Shown here piece after piece: positions 27,111 to 37,289 of a DNA stretch of 47,213 bases. The stretch is taken from NCBI GenBank assembly GCA_030826945.1, contig JAPQLC010000026.1, positions 1 through 47,213 on the forward strand, in the 5' to 3' direction. The position numbers were made by a program, and so were the translations under genes. The notes beneath the pieces were generated by a model that was not told the DNA's origin, searched no databases, and was given only the letters and a program-made list of their open reading frames with translations. The stretch's first letter is position 1; every line of letters starts with the position of its first letter. The DNA comes from Candidatus Thiobius zoothamnicola (GTDB taxonomy: Bacteria > Pseudomonadota > Gammaproteobacteria > Chromatiales > Chromatiaceae).

Positions 27111-29343
27111 ACGCCAGTTCGTCTTTCTCGTCGAGATGAATTTCAACGTTGCCGCCGTTGGCCAGTTCGCCGAATAACAAATGTTCGGCTAGTGGTTTTT
27201 TGATTTTATCTTGAATTAAACGCGCCATGGGACGAGCGCCCATCTGTGGATCGACTCCATGCTTCGCCAACCATTTGCATACGTTCTGATCAATGGCAAG
27301 CGTGACTTGTTTTTCGCGTAGTTGGTTTTTCAGCGCATCAAGGAATTTATCCACCACATGGGTAATGGTTTCGTCACTCAGCGAATTGAACTGAATGATC
27401 GCATCCAGCCGGTTGCGGAATTCGGGCGTAAAAGATTTTTTAATGATTGCCAGACCATCGGCCTGATGATCCTGTCGGGTGAAGCCGATGGAAGGACGTG
27501 ACATTTCCTCCGCGCCGACGTTGGTGGTCATGACGATAATCACATGACGGAAGTCGGCTTTTCGGCCATTGTTATCCGTCAGCGTACCGTGATCCATGAC
27601 TTGCAGCAGCAGGTTGAACACATCCGGGTGTGCTTTTTCAATTTCATCCAACAGTAATACTGAGTGTGGATGCTTGCTGATGTCTTCGGTCAACAGGCCA
27701 CCCTGATCAAAACCGACATAACCGGGCGGCGCACCAATCAGGCGTGAGACAGTGTGACGCTCCATGTATTCTGACATGTCGAAGCGAATTAACTGCATAC
27801 CCAAAACGCTAGCGAGTTGGCGGGTGATTTCTGTTTTGCCGACGCCAGTCGGGCCGGCGAATAAAAAAGAACCAACCGGTTTTTGCTCTGAACCCAAACC
27901 AGAGCGGTTCATGCGGATTGCTGCGGATAGCGCTTCAATTGCCTTATCCTGGCCGAACACCACCATTTGCAGGTCGTGAACCAGATTTTTGAGTGCTTCG
28001 GTATCTGAAGAGGAGATTTTACGTGGGGGTATCCGGGCGATTTTGGCGACGATACTTTCCATGTCGGATACGCTAATGGTTTTTCTGCGTTTGGATGGGC
28101 CGAGTAATTGATTGGCCGCTCCGGCCTCATCGACCACATCAATGGCTTTATCCGGCATGAAACGTTCATTGATGTATTTATCGGCTAGTTCGGCAGCAGC
28201 CTTTAACGCCCGATTTGAATATTTGACTTGATGGTGTTCTTCAAAACGGCTTTTCAAGCCTTTTAATATCTTGATGGTGTCCTCAATGCTGGGTTCTTCA
28301 ATATCAATTTTTTGGAAACGTCGGGTTAATGCGCGATCTTTTTCAAAGATGCCGCGATATTCCTGATAGGTGGTGGAACCCATGCAACGTAATTGACCAG
28401 AAGCCAGCATGGGTTTGATCAGGTTTGAGGCGTCCATAACGCCGCCGGAGGCTGAACCCGCGCCAATCAATGTGTGAACCTCATCAATAAACAAGATGCT
28501 GTCCGGTGTTTGTTTGAGTTCCGCTAACACGGCTTTCAAACGTTTTTCAAAGTCGCCGCGATATTTTGTACCGGCGACCAGTCCACCCAGATCCAGGCTA
28601 TATAAAGTACAGCCGGACAATACATCGGGCACGGCATGATCAACGATGCGCTTAGCCAAGCCTTCAGCAATGGCAGTTTTGCCGACACCAGCTTCGCCTA
28701 CCAGGAGCGGGTTATTCTTGCGCCGACGGCATAACACTTGAATGGTTCTTTCCACTTCATGTTGACGACCGATCAGTGGATCTATTTCACCAGCTCGTGC
28801 CAGTTCGTTCAGGTTGCTCGTATAGGTCTGTAAGGCGGAATGCCGTTTTTTTTCCGTTTTGGAGTGGTCTGCTTGTTCACCAGGGGAGGGTTGTTCGGTT
28901 GGTTCGCTGGATACCTTGGAGATGCCATGTGAAATGAAATTCACAATATCCAGACGGGTGATATCCTGCTGATTCAGTAAATAAAGCGCATGCGAATCCT
29001 TTTCATGGAACAAAGCGACCAGCACATGGGCTCCGGTCACTTCGTCTTTTTCTGTCGATTGCACGTCAAGCACGGCGCGTTGCAATACGCGCTGAAAGCC
29101 TAAGGTCGGCTGGATATCGCGTTGTTCGGAATCCGATAGGTGCGGTGTGTTTTCCTGCACAAAAACTTTCAATTCGCTGCGCAACGCTTCAAGATTCACT
29201 GTGCAGGCGCGTAATATACTGGCGGCAGTCGGATTCTCAAGCAAGGCGAGAAGCAGATGCTCAACCGTCATGAATTCGTGGTTCTGCAGGCGCGCTTCTT
29301 TGAAAGCCTGGTTCAGAGTAAATTCCAATTCTTTACTTAACAT
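27091..29343 (-). CDS. clpA: ClpA, ATPase subunit of the ClpAP protease
   Basis: A 750-residue Hsp100 unfoldase that feeds proteins into ClpP. The N-domain begins [20 protein letters not shown], with [15 protein letters not shown]1 has Walker [16 protein letters not shown] and [15 protein letters not shown]2 has [15 protein letters not shown] and [20 protein letters not shown]. The ClpP-binding loop is IGFTRQD. The ATG at 29343 begins the family N-terminus; the frame is open 17 codons more. clpS, which normally precedes clpA and supplies N-degron substrates, is not in the 327 bases upstream. A linker rich in E, P and S follows the N-domain ([18 protein letters not shown]). Confidence 0.98.
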   Translation of the reverse strand: MLSKELEFTLNQAFKEARLQNHEFMTVEHLLLALLENPTAASILRACTVNLEALRSELKVFVQENTPHLSDSEQRDIQPTLGFQRVLQRAVLDVQSTEKDEVTGAHVLVALFHEKDSHALYLLNQQDITRLDIVNFISHGISKVSSEPTEQPSPGEQADHSKTEKKRHSALQTYTSNLNELARAGEIDPLIGRQHEVERTIQVLCRRRKNNPLLVGEAGVGKTAIAEGLAKRIVDHAVPDVLSGCTLYSLDLGGLVAGTKYRGDFEKRLKAVLAELKQTPDSILFIDEVHTLIGAGSASGGVMDASNLIKPMLASGQLRCMGSTTYQEYRGIFEKDRALTRRFQKIDIEEPSIEDTIKILKGLKSRFEEHHQVKYSNRALKAAAELADKYINERFMPDKAIDVVDEAGAANQLLGPSKRRKTISVSDMESIVAKIARIPPRKISSSDTEALKNLVHDLQMVVFGQDKAIEALSAAIRMNRSGLGSEQKPVGSFLFAGPTGVGKTEITRQLASVLGMQLIRFDMSEYMERHTVSRLIGAPPGYVGFDQGGLLTEDISKHPHSVLLLDEIEKAHPDVFNLLLQVMDHGTLTDNNGRKADFRHVIIVMTTNVGAEEMSRPSIGFTRQDHQADGLAIIKKSFTPEFRNRLDAIIQFNSLSDETITHVVDKFLDALKNQLREKQVTLAIDQNVCKWLAKHGVDPQMGARPMARLIQDKIKKPLAEHLLFGELANGGNVEIHLDEKDELAFNVRGK

Positions 29344-29670
29344 GGGGACGCCTTTGTCATGACTTCGGCAGTGTGCTGTGGGATGTTTGTCCAAGCGGAC
29401 AATCGGTTGATTGTTGCACCGAACAGATGTTGGAACGCATTATCATCTTGATAGCGAGTACAGTGCATAACGACGCGCCATCTTGATCAACAGAGTGAAA
29501 TGGATAAATGGCAAGTCATAGGCTGTTTTCCAGTTCTATCACCCAATCCGGACAATATGACAATATGGATGAACCATAGCATTTTTCCCCGAAACTCGGC
29601 GAGTTTTCATGCCGCATTTGTCTGTGTTGATTCAAGGCTTGTCTATCGATTAAAGATGTGTCAGTAACGT
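29344..29670. other. 327-base divergent intergenic region between clpA and hemW
   Basis: No gene, and in particular no clpS. Two inverted repeats are visible: TTGTCC/GGACAA with a four-base spacer at 29387-29402, 44 bases before the clpA start, which could be an operator or mRNA hairpin; and AAACTC/GAGTTT with a three-base loop at 29592-29606. No consensus promoter pair is convincing. Confidence 0.4.
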
Positions 29671-30819
29671 ATGGTGCCTTTAATACCTGAACAAATCCCG
29701 CTGAGTCTGTACGTGCATATTCCCTGGTGTGTACGTAAATGTCCTTACTGTGATTTCAATTCGCATGTCAAGCGGACTGAACTGGATGAGGGAGCTTATA
29801 TTCATGCGCTAATGGATGATTTGACCAAAGAGCAGGAATGGATTGGCGCGCGTGGGATTCAGAGCGTATTTATTGGAGGTGGGACGCCAAGTTTGTTCAG
29901 TGCAAAATCCATTGGTGATTTGTTGAATCGAATCAATCAACAAATCAATTTTCATCAGGACGTTGAAATCACCTTGGAAGCAAATCCTGGTGCTGCCGAT
30001 TTTCAACGATTCGCGGGCTATCAGGCGGCTGGCGTCAACCGTTTATCCATAGGCGTGCAAAGTTTGCAGGATGACAAGCTTGAGGCGTTGGGGCGTATTC
30101 ATCGTGGAACCGAGGCATTGGCGGCTGTTCGGGCTGCGCAAAGCGCTGGGTATGAAAACTACAATTTGGATTTGATGTATGGACTGCCTGGGCAAACGCT
30201 GAGTGAGGCGATGCAGGATTTGCAAGCATTGCTCAGGCTGGAGCCGCCTCATTTATCTTGGTATCAATTAACTTTGGAGCCGAATACGCTTTTTTACCAA
30301 CAACCACCGACTGTTCCACAAGATGATGCATTGGCGGACATGATGCAGACCGGACTCGAACAGATTAGGCGACAAGGCTATGTCCAATATGAAATATCAG
30401 CCTATAGCCAACCGAATAAACAATGTCGGCATAATCTGAACTATTGGCGGTTTGGTGATTACTTGGGCATTGGCGTTGGTGCGCACAGTAAGTTGACGCT
30501 GGCTGATGGCCAGGTGATCCGACGCAGCAAACAACGGCATCCTGACCGTTATATGTCAATGACTGATAAAGTATGCACCCAAAAAAGATTAATGCCTGAT
30601 GATTTGGTGCTGGAGTTTATGTTGAATGTCATGCGTTTGCATGAAGGCGTATCAATTGAGACGTTTTATCGGCGCACTGGCATATCAATAGCCGATATGG
30701 AACCCCAGCTTGATGAGGCAATTGGTCTTGGGTTGATGCAAGTTGTTGATGGAGCCTTGCGATCAACGAAGAAAGGCCGGTTGTATTTGAATAATCTTTT
30801 GGCGATTTTTATGGATTGA
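29671..30819 (+). CDS. hemW: HemW, heme chaperone (radical SAM, HemN-like)
   Basis: A 382-residue radical SAM protein that binds heme and is thought to deliver it to respiratory enzymes; it is often misnamed coproporphyrinogen oxidase. The cluster motif is C20-x3-C24-x2-C27 (IPWCVRKCPYCDF). The motif VFIGGGTPSLF and the heme-binding HNxxYW in RHNLNYWRFGDYLGIGVGAH separate it from HemN. The length is typical (378 in E. coli). It is not beside rdgB here, unlike in E. coli, and ends just before a convergent hairpin. Confidence 0.95.
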   Translation: MVPLIPEQIPLSLYVHIPWCVRKCPYCDFNSHVKRTELDEGAYIHALMDDLTKEQEWIGARGIQSVFIGGGTPSLFSAKSIGDLLNRINQQINFHQDVEITLEANPGAADFQRFAGYQAAGVNRLSIGVQSLQDDKLEALGRIHRGTEALAAVRAAQSAGYENYNLDLMYGLPGQTLSEAMQDLQALLRLEPPHLSWYQLTLEPNTLFYQQPPTVPQDDALADMMQTGLEQIRRQGYVQYEISAYSQPNKQCRHNLNYWRFGDYLGIGVGAHSKLTLADGQVIRRSKQRHPDRYMSMTDKVCTQKRLMPDDLVLEFMLNVMRLHEGVSIETFYRRTGISIADMEPQLDEAIGLGLMQVVDGALRSTKKGRLYLNNLLAIFMD

Positions 30820-30855
30820 GCAAGCTCATTTACAGGGTATAAAAAATGAGTTTGC
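30820..30855. terminator. Hairpin between convergent hemW and pabB
   Basis: GCAAGCTCATTT (30820-30831) and AAATGAGTTTGC (30844-30855) form a 12-base stem with one G-U pair and a 12-base loop. It begins immediately after the hemW stop. A T-run is not present downstream on the plus strand, so termination there may be weak or the stem may only stabilise the hemW mRNA 3' end. Confidence 0.5.
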
Positions 30856-30911
30856 GGTATTGCCGAACGTACGTTTGCAAGGTCGGGCGATTATAAAACG
30901 CAAACAACCGG

Positions 30912-32276
30912 TTAAAATTGGTGCGAGTGTTTTTGCTTTGCCTGCGGATATCCAATCAATGTGAAATAAGCTGCCGCCTTATCCAGGCTTTCGCGATATT
31001 CAGCCTGGCATGTGGAATCGACCACAATGCCGCCACCTGACCAATAGTAAAGTTTCTCGTCCCGTTTCAGCAGCGTGCGGATGCTGATGTTGCTGTCCAG
31101 ATTACCTTCCAGGCCAAGCCGGAAAATACTGCCGCAGTAAATTTCCCGGTTAACCGGTTCCAATTCCTCAATGATTTGCACGGCGCGTCGTTTAGGCGCT
31201 CCTGTGATGGAGCCGCCGGGGAAGCAGGCTTTAAGCAAATCAATCGCATCTTTGTCGGCGGCTAATTCGCCACGGATCGTGCTGACCAAATGATGCAAAG
31301 TGGCATAGGATTCCAAAGTGAAAAGATCAGGTGTGCTAATGCTGCCAGGCTGACAGACTTTGCCGAGATCATTGCGCAATAAATCAACGATCATCAGATT
31401 TTCCGCTCTGTCCTTGTCGCTGCTGATCAGGTCGGCGCGCATCTGTGCGTCCTGTTGAGGCGTCATGCCGCGTGGCCGGGTGCCTTTGATGGGCCGGGTA
31501 TGCACGATGCCATTTTGCAAATGGATAAATTGCTCTGGTGAATTGCTGAGAATCTGGTAGTCATCAAATCCTAAGTAAGCACCATAGTGAGCTGGATTGG
31601 TCTGGCGCAGGCGTTGGTAAAGCGACCAACTGTTTTCCGTGACATGGGCTTCAAAGCGTTGAGTCAGATTGACCTGATAAGCGTCGCCAGCCTGGATGTA
31701 ATGCTGAATGTTATCGAATTGCCGGGCATAGTCTGAATAAGATGTGCTGGCGTTGAAATGGTTTGCCGGTTGCTGTTCAGTTGGGTTGATGGCGGTGGGC
31801 GGACGTTCCAAATCCCGGCATAAAGCATTCCAGCGATCACGGCTGTTTTTCGTCCGTCCCATGCTGACCAATGTGGTGATCCGGTGATGATGGTCAATCA
31901 CTATCGCCCAGTCATACAAACCAGCCCGTGCCGCCTGGGTTAAGTGTTTCTTCTGAGATCTGGATTGCCCCATCATCCATGCGCCGCCCAGCGCATAACT
32001 CAGATACCCGATCCAACCGCCATAAAAGGGTAGATTGGCGGGGGTATATGCAGCAGATTGCAAGGATTCGCGTAATCGATCATCAAGCTGGGCGTGATCC
32101 TCGATATTCAGAGCAAGTTGTTCAACGGGTTCGGCTGCCAGGATATCGTAGCGTCCCATTTGCTGTGATGGGTGGCCGCTATCCAGCCATATTGGCCAAT
32201 CCAGATGGCGGATACGGTCAAAATACAGGCTGGCATCGGCTTGGTAAGGTAGTGCATGCAGGCGCGGCCAGCTCAT
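30912..32276 (-). CDS. pabB: Aminodeoxychorismate synthase component I
   Basis: A 454-residue chorismate-binding enzyme that makes 4-amino-4-deoxychorismate for folate with the glutaminase PabA. The C-terminal domain shows GDAYQVNLTQRFEA, FLHLQNG-like FIHLQNGIVHTRPIKGTRPRG (positions about 255-275), DLLRNDLGKVC and CFPGGSITGAPKRRAVQIIE, all hallmarks of PabB/TrpE. The K in PIKGTRPRG matches the PabB active-site lysine pattern. I place the start at the ATG at 32276, which overlaps the phhB stop by ATGA. pabA and pabC are not in the window. Confidence 0.95.
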   Translation of the reverse strand: MSWPRLHALPYQADASLYFDRIRHLDWPIWLDSGHPSQQMGRYDILAAEPVEQLALNIEDHAQLDDRLRESLQSAAYTPANLPFYGGWIGYLSYALGGAWMMGQSRSQKKHLTQAARAGLYDWAIVIDHHHRITTLVSMGRTKNSRDRWNALCRDLERPPTAINPTEQQPANHFNASTSYSDYARQFDNIQHYIQAGDAYQVNLTQRFEAHVTENSWSLYQRLRQTNPAHYGAYLGFDDYQILSNSPEQFIHLQNGIVHTRPIKGTRPRGMTPQQDAQMRADLISSDKDRAENLMIVDLLRNDLGKVCQPGSISTPDLFTLESYATLHHLVSTIRGELAADKDAIDLLKACFPGGSITGAPKRRAVQIIEELEPVNREIYCGSIFRLGLEGNLDSNISIRTLLKRDEKLYYWSGGGIVVDSTCQAEYRESLDKAAAYFTLIGYPQAKQKHSHQF

Positions 32277-32653
32277 TCGGGTTCCCGGTAACGCCAGCAT
32301 GCGTCATGCGGTGTTCCTTCCAATGGGCTGTTCGGGGCAGGTTGCCAGTTGGCGAAAAGCTCAATTTGCTCGGCCAAAGCGAAGTCTTTGTCCGTGATGC
32401 CCTGCGTGCTGTGGGTCATCAGGCTAACGTTGACGCCGCTCCAGGTGACGGTGACCTCCGGGTGATGCCAAGCGGCTTCGGCAATATGTGCAATGGCATT
32501 AAACAATAAACTGCTGGCCCGCCAACCATGACAGGCATAATAGCGATGTAGTTTGCCCTCGGCGTAACGCCATTTGGGTAGCCGTTCTGTGCATAGGGAT
32601 TCAATTTGGTTGACGGAGTAGTTATCCGGTTCCTGTTTTCTTTGGGTACACAT
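32273..32653 (-). CDS. phhB: Pterin-4a-carbinolamine dehydratase
   Basis: A 126-residue enzyme that dehydrates 4a-hydroxytetrahydropterin, recycling the pterin cofactor of phenylalanine hydroxylase. The family signature is EAAWHHPEVTVTWSGVNVSL (active histidines HH and the distal histidine in MTHSTQGITDKDFALAEQIE). A short C-terminal extension (NWQPAPNSPLEG...) is longer than usual. Its stop overlaps the pabB start (ATGA), so pterin recycling and folate synthesis are co-translated. No phenylalanine hydroxylase gene is in the window. The N-terminal ATG at 32653 has no clear ribosome site. Confidence 0.93.
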   Translation of the reverse strand: MCTQRKQEPDNYSVNQIESLCTERLPKWRYAEGKLHRYYACHGWRASSLLFNAIAHIAEAAWHHPEVTVTWSGVNVSLMTHSTQGITDKDFALAEQIELFANWQPAPNSPLEGTPHDACWRYREPE

Positions 32654-32897
32654 GGGGCGACTTCATTGCAGGGTAGTTGGGCAAATTCGACATTGGCAGT
32701 GTCATGCCTTTGAGGCACTTTATCATTTAGGTCTACACCTTGGTAGACGAGGGGGGATTTGGTTCACACTTTATGTGGCGTGGACATTTCTTTGTGTGAG
32801 AGATGTTGGGTTATTTCATCGGCACTCAATTAAGCGATAATCTGATCCGTACTTAATGAGGGCATCGGCACCGTTAGCGATAAGATTCACTGAACCC

Positions 32898-32906
32898 TGG
32901 TAGAAT
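32898..32906 (+). promoter_or_regulatory. Extended -10 promoter before phaR
   Basis: TGGTAGAAT is an extended -10 element 30 bases before the phaR start; the -35 region is poor. The 282-base gap between phhB and phaR otherwise shows no gene. Confidence 0.45.
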
Positions 32907-32935
32907 CGAGATATTAATCAATATAAATTTTCAAT

Positions 32936-33385
32936 ATGTCCCCTCATCTCATTAAAAAATACCCGAATCGTCGCTTGTACGATACAGAGTCGAGTAAGTA
33001 CGTAACCCTAGCCGAGGTCAAGGAGCTGATTACGTCAGGCGCTTGTGTGAAAGTCATTGACTCAAATACTGGTGAAGACATCACGCGGAATGTGTTGCTG
33101 CAGATTATTATGGAGGCCGAATCGGCTGGTGAGCCGATGTTTAGTAGCGCGATGCTGCAACAGATTATCCGTTTCTATGGCGGTACATTACAGGGTTTAT
33201 TTGCGAAATATTTGGAAGAAAGTCTGTTATTTTTCAATGAACGCCAGTTTGAGTTCCACGATAAGCTGGGAGTCGATCCGATGACCGCCATGACCAGCAT
33301 TGCTGAGCAAAATATGAAGTTGTGGTCGGATTTCCAGGCGAGTTTATTTGGTGCCGGTGGTAAGGTGGATAAAGAGGTGAAATAG
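32936..33385 (+). CDS. phaR: PhaR, polyhydroxyalkanoate synthesis regulator
   Basis: A 149-residue DNA-binding repressor of the PHB_acc family. The N-terminal domain is HLIKKYPNRRLYDTESSKYV with VIDSNTGEDITRNVLLQII; the PHB accumulation regulatory domain (PMFSSAMLQQIIRFYGGTLQ) follows. Known PhaR proteins bind PHA granules and repress phasin genes when free. No PHA synthase or phasin gene is in the window, so its targets must be elsewhere or the protein has a wider role. Confidence 0.92.
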   Translation: MSPHLIKKYPNRRLYDTESSKYVTLAEVKELITSGACVKVIDSNTGEDITRNVLLQIIMEAESAGEPMFSSAMLQQIIRFYGGTLQGLFAKYLEESLLFFNERQFEFHDKLGVDPMTAMTSIAEQNMKLWSDFQASLFGAGGKVDKEVK

Positions 33386-33794
33386 TTGAGGGAAAACCGG
33401 TGTGAGAGTTGGTGAAGGGTTGATTGGGAGTATCGGTTTTAACTGGTTGTTGAAATTCTCTGTCATGTAGATATTAAGATTTACAATGAATAGAGTTTGT
33501 CGAAAATGAAAGTGATATAGCTGATGAAATGATTAACTCCTTACGTGAGAGAAGGGATGGAGTTGATATAGAAGCCCCTATACTTCGGCGATCTTCTATA
33601 TGAGGTATTGGAAGCTAAGTGGGTAATGCACAAAAATTGGATGGCGCTTCGGCCAATTGAGTAGGGCGTTAACCCGGAGAAATTAGCTGGACCGTACGAC
33701 AACCACCTTGATAAATATTCTGGCTTGACGTTGTTCAGCCGGTTTGCAGGCTTTTGTTACAATCAGCCGTTTATTTCCCCGGTGGAGTGGCGTT
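33386..33794. other. 409-base region between phaR and the YgiQ-type gene
   Basis: No intact gene. AAAACCG (33393-33399) and CGGTTTT (33434-33440) could pair around a 34-base loop after phaR, a poor terminator at best. At about 33510-33603 a short open stretch reads SDIADEMINSLRERRDGVDI without a good start, which may be a gene relic or chance. Codon quality here is unlike that of the flanking genes. Confidence 0.35.
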
Positions 33795-35903
33795 GTGCAG
33801 TTGACTAAGCCTGTTTTTTCTTATCGTCAATATTGGGCCAAGCGTTTTGGCGTTGCGCCGGTACTGCCGATGTCACGACAAGAAATGGATGATCTTGGCT
33901 GGGACAGTTGCGACATTATCATCATTACAGGCGACGCTTATGTTGATCATCCCAGCTTTGGGATGGCGTTGATTGGTCGGTTATTGGAGGCACAAGGTTT
34001 TCGCGTCGGCATTATTGCCCAGCCGGATTGGCGTTCGGCTGAAGCGTTCCGCGCTTTAGGCAGGCCGAATCTGTTTTTTGGTGTCACGGCGGGCAATATG
34101 GATTCGATGGTCAATCGTTATACCTCGGATCGCAAGCCGCGTTCGAATGATGCTTATACCCCGGATGGCGCGCTAGGCAAACGTCCTGACCGTTCAGTAA
34201 CGGTTTATGCGCAAAGAGCCAGAGAGGCTTATAAAGGTGTGCCAGTCATCATTGGCGGCATTGAGGCCAGTTTGCGTCGAATTGCGCATTATGATTATTG
34301 GTCGGATAAGGTCAGGCGTTCAATCTTGCTGGATGCGAAAGCGGATATGCTGATTTTCGGTAATGCCGAGCGTGCCGTGGTGGAATTGGCACACCGCCTC
34401 GCCAAAGGAGAATCCATGAGTGAGGTGCGTGATATTCGTGGTACGGCCTTTATGATTTCTCAGATGCCGCCGGATCGGGTGGAGCTTGATTCTTCTCAAA
34501 TTGACGAACCGGGCGCCCTGATGGATCACCCGGATCCTTATGCCGCTCAACCTGATTGCAGCCAGCATCAAGCCACGGAAAAGAAGACGGTTAATAGTGA
34601 TCAATCGGTGATTCAGTTTGCGAAAAGACCGAAAGGGCTGGATCGCGATCAGACGGTTGTGCGCTTGCCGTCTTATGAGCAGGTGATAGAGGATAAGGTG
34701 TTGTATGCGCATGCGTCACGCGTATTCCATCTGGAGACCAATCCAGGCAATGCACGTGCTTTGGTTCAGCGACATGGCCAGCGACATGTCTGGTTGAATC
34801 CGCCGCCCATGCCATTGACGACGGAAGAACTTGATCGTGTCTATGAACTGCCTTATACCCGGCAACCGCATCCCATCTATGCGGGAAAGAAAAATCCAGC
34901 TTGGGAGATGATTCGTTGTTCCGTGAATATCATGCGTGGATGTTTTGGCGGTTGTACTTTTTGTTCCATTACTGAGCATGAAGGGCGCATTATTCAGAGT
35001 CGCTCGGAGGATTCCATTGCGCGTGAGGTCGAATCTATCCGCGATACGGTGCCGGGTTTCACGGGTCATATTTCGGATTTGGGTGGGCCGACAGCCAATA
35101 TGTATCGGTTGCAGTGTAAGGATCCGGCGATTGAAAAATCATGCCGTCGTTTGTCCTGTGTTTATCCTGGTATTTGCCAGAATTTGCAGACGGATCACAG
35201 CCCGCTGATCAAACTGTATCGGCGTATTCGCGCGTTGCCGGGCATTAAACGGGTATTTGTTGCTTCCGGGTTGCGCTATGACCTGGCCGTGCGGTCACCG
35301 GAATATATTCAGGAACTGGTGACTCATCATGTTGGTGGTTATTTGAAAATCGCCCCTGAACATACGGAAGAAGGCCCACTCAGTAAAATGATGAAGCCGG
35401 GCATTGGTGCTTATGACCAATTTAAACGGCTTTTCGACAAATATTCGCAAGAAGCTGGGAAAGAGCAATATTTGATCCCTTATTTTATTTCGGCGCACCC
35501 GGGGACGACTGACGAGGATATGTTGAATTTGGCCTTATGGTTGAAGAAAAACGGTTTTCGTCCCGACCAGGTGCAGGCGTTTCTGCCAACGCCGTTGGCG
35601 ATTGCTTCCGCTATGTATCACACACAACGTAATCCACTGAAAAAACTCTCGCGGGATTCCGAACAGGTGAATCCTATACGCGGTGCTAAGCAGCGTCGGC
35701 TGCACAAGGCGTTCTTGCGCTACCATGATCCGCAAAATTGGCCGATATTGCGCGAAGCGCTTAAGCGTATGGGGCGTGCGGATTTGATTGGCAATGGTAA
35801 AAGGCATTTGGTTCCACGCTGGCAGCCTGCATCCGGTAAGTCTAGATACCAAACGGCGACGGTGGGTAAGCGGTGGTCAGCAAAGTCTGTGCAAAAGCGC
35901 TGA
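33795..35903 (+). CDS. ygiQ: YgiQ-family radical SAM protein
   Basis: A 702-residue protein very like E. coli YgiQ. The N-terminus has [40 protein letters not shown], then [20 protein letters not shown]. The radical SAM cluster is C383-x3-C387-x2-C390 ([17 protein letters not shown]), followed by [10 protein letters not shown] and [19 protein letters not shown]. The reaction is not known. I chose GTG at 33795 (protein [15 protein letters not shown]) because GGAGTGG precedes it at good spacing; a TTG 51 bases upstream is also in frame. It converges with rluC across ten bases. Confidence 0.95.
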   Translation: MQLTKPVFSYRQYWAKRFGVAPVLPMSRQEMDDLGWDSCDIIIITGDAYVDHPSFGMALIGRLLEAQGFRVGIIAQPDWRSAEAFRALGRPNLFFGVTAGNMDSMVNRYTSDRKPRSNDAYTPDGALGKRPDRSVTVYAQRAREAYKGVPVIIGGIEASLRRIAHYDYWSDKVRRSILLDAKADMLIFGNAERAVVELAHRLAKGESMSEVRDIRGTAFMISQMPPDRVELDSSQIDEPGALMDHPDPYAAQPDCSQHQATEKKTVNSDQSVIQFAKRPKGLDRDQTVVRLPSYEQVIEDKVLYAHASRVFHLETNPGNARALVQRHGQRHVWLNPPPMPLTTEELDRVYELPYTRQPHPIYAGKKNPAWEMIRCSVNIMRGCFGGCTFCSITEHEGRIIQSRSEDSIAREVESIRDTVPGFTGHISDLGGPTANMYRLQCKDPAIEKSCRRLSCVYPGICQNLQTDHSPLIKLYRRIRALPGIKRVFVASGLRYDLAVRSPEYIQELVTHHVGGYLKIAPEHTEEGPLSKMMKPGIGAYDQFKRLFDKYSQEAGKEQYLIPYFISAHPGTTDEDMLNLALWLKKNGFRPDQVQAFLPTPLAIASAMYHTQRNPLKKLSRDSEQVNPIRGAKQRRLHKAFLRYHDPQNWPILREALKRMGRADLIGNGKRHLVPRWQPASGKSRYQTATVGKRWSAKSVQKR

Positions 35904-35913
35904 TGGCGATGAT

Positions 35914-36864
35914 TCACTGGGGTTGATTCAGCCTTTCCAAAACCTGAGCGAGTTCCGGGGGCAGCGGTGCTTCAAAGTGGTAGGGGGCCTCACGTTCTGG
36001 CCAGGGAAAATCCAGTCGCCACGCATGTAAAAACAATCGAGTCAGACCGGATTGACGCATGGCTTGATTCGCCGCCGGGTCGCCATATTTTTCATCTCCC
36101 AAAATAGGCGCATTGGCATGTGCCGCATGCACCCGGATTTGATGAGTGCGACCGGTTTCCAATCTGGCGTTAACCAGCATGCTGGCGTTCAACCTTTGCT
36201 GTACGGTAAAGCGGGTTGCCGCCGGTTTGCCTGAAGCGTCCACCCGCACAACGCGTTCTCCGCCCTGTAGGGTATTTTTGCGCAGCGGCGCGTCAATACG
36301 CATTTGATCTTTGCGCCATGCGCCTTTTAATAAGGTCAAGTATTGTTTGTTGATCGCACCATCGAATTGCAATTGTTGCAATCGGCGTAATGCCGAACGT
36401 TTTTTGGCAACTAGCAAGCAACCGGAAGTGTCCCGGTCCAGACGGTGAGCCAGTTCAAGGTAGGGAGCTTGCGGACGTAAGTCGCGTAATATCTCAATCA
36501 CGCCATGGGATATGCCGCTGCCACCATGTACCGCCAGCCCGGAGGGCTTGTTAATCACCAGCAGATGGGCGTCTTCGTGGATAATGGATTGTTCCACCTG
36601 TTTCCGTATTTTTTGCGCGGGTGCCAGGGAGTTGGGTTTCGCCATGCGTAGTGGCGGCACCCGCACTTTATCGCCTGCCACCAATCGCCGGGTGGGCTTA
36701 ACCCGGCCTTTGTTCACCCTGACTTCGCCGCGTCGCAGAATGCGGTAAATCCAGCTTTTAGGGACGCCTTTCAGATAGGTTAGCAGGAAGTTATCGATGC
36801 GTTGGCCAGCCGCGTCTTGGCTGATCTCAAGATAGTGTGCTTTCGGTTTGTCTGTGGATGTCAT
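35914..36864 (-). CDS. rluC: 23S rRNA pseudouridine synthase RluC
   Basis: A 316-residue enzyme that makes pseudouridines in 23S rRNA (positions 955, 2504 and 2580 in E. coli). An N-terminal S4 RNA-binding domain (about 18-75, with GQRIDNFLLTYLKGVPKSWI) precedes the catalytic domain with HEDAHLLVINKPSGLAVHGG and HRLDRDTSGCLLVAKK (catalytic aspartate D143), RLETGRTHQIRVH near the end. It faces away from rne across a 425-base gap, the same arrangement as in E. coli. Confidence 0.97.
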   Translation of the reverse strand: MTSTDKPKAHYLEISQDAAGQRIDNFLLTYLKGVPKSWIYRILRRGEVRVNKGRVKPTRRLVAGDKVRVPPLRMAKPNSLAPAQKIRKQVEQSIIHEDAHLLVINKPSGLAVHGGSGISHGVIEILRDLRPQAPYLELAHRLDRDTSGCLLVAKKRSALRRLQQLQFDGAINKQYLTLLKGAWRKDQMRIDAPLRKNTLQGGERVVRVDASGKPAATRFTVQQRLNASMLVNARLETGRTHQIRVHAAHANAPILGDEKYGDPAANQAMRQSGLTRLFLHAWRLDFPWPEREAPYHFEAPLPPELAQVLERLNQPQ

Positions 36865-37289
36865 GGATACAGATGATCGGGTCGAAGTGGTTTTTGTGCG
36901 GAACGCCAGAATAGTTACTGCATTTTTGTGTTAACTGTTGTATGTTTGCCCAGTGGAGCGATTTGATTTCCAATTATTCTGAATAAAGTCCCCACATAAA
37001 TAATCGCATCAGGATATAACACCTGATAGACACTGAATACCCGCCGCTGTAATCCACAAGCGAATGTGTTTTGCGCTGATTAGCATTTCAACATGCCTTA
37101 ATGCCTCATTTGTAAGCGCAGAAGTAAATTGGATCTTGCTTCGTGAAAAAAATCAATTGACTGATTTCGCCAATATCATGGCGTTGTACGCGCTGAGTGG
37201 CTGAAAATTGCATATTTTCGTGAATTGCTATCTGGCAGCAACTAAATTCGCCTGCTTTGTGATTGCATCCGGCCTACTGAGATTAATCT
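36865..37289 (+). promoter_or_regulatory. Long rluC-rne intergenic region, likely rne leader
   Basis: A 425-base gap without a gene. In E. coli the rne leader of about 360 bases lets RNase E control its own mRNA; this gap could hold an equivalent. A perfect six-base inverted repeat ATCAGG/CCTGAT with an eight-base AT-rich loop lies at 37008-37027. I could not fix a single promoter, and no sequence motif of the E. coli hp2 element was recognised. Confidence 0.45.
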
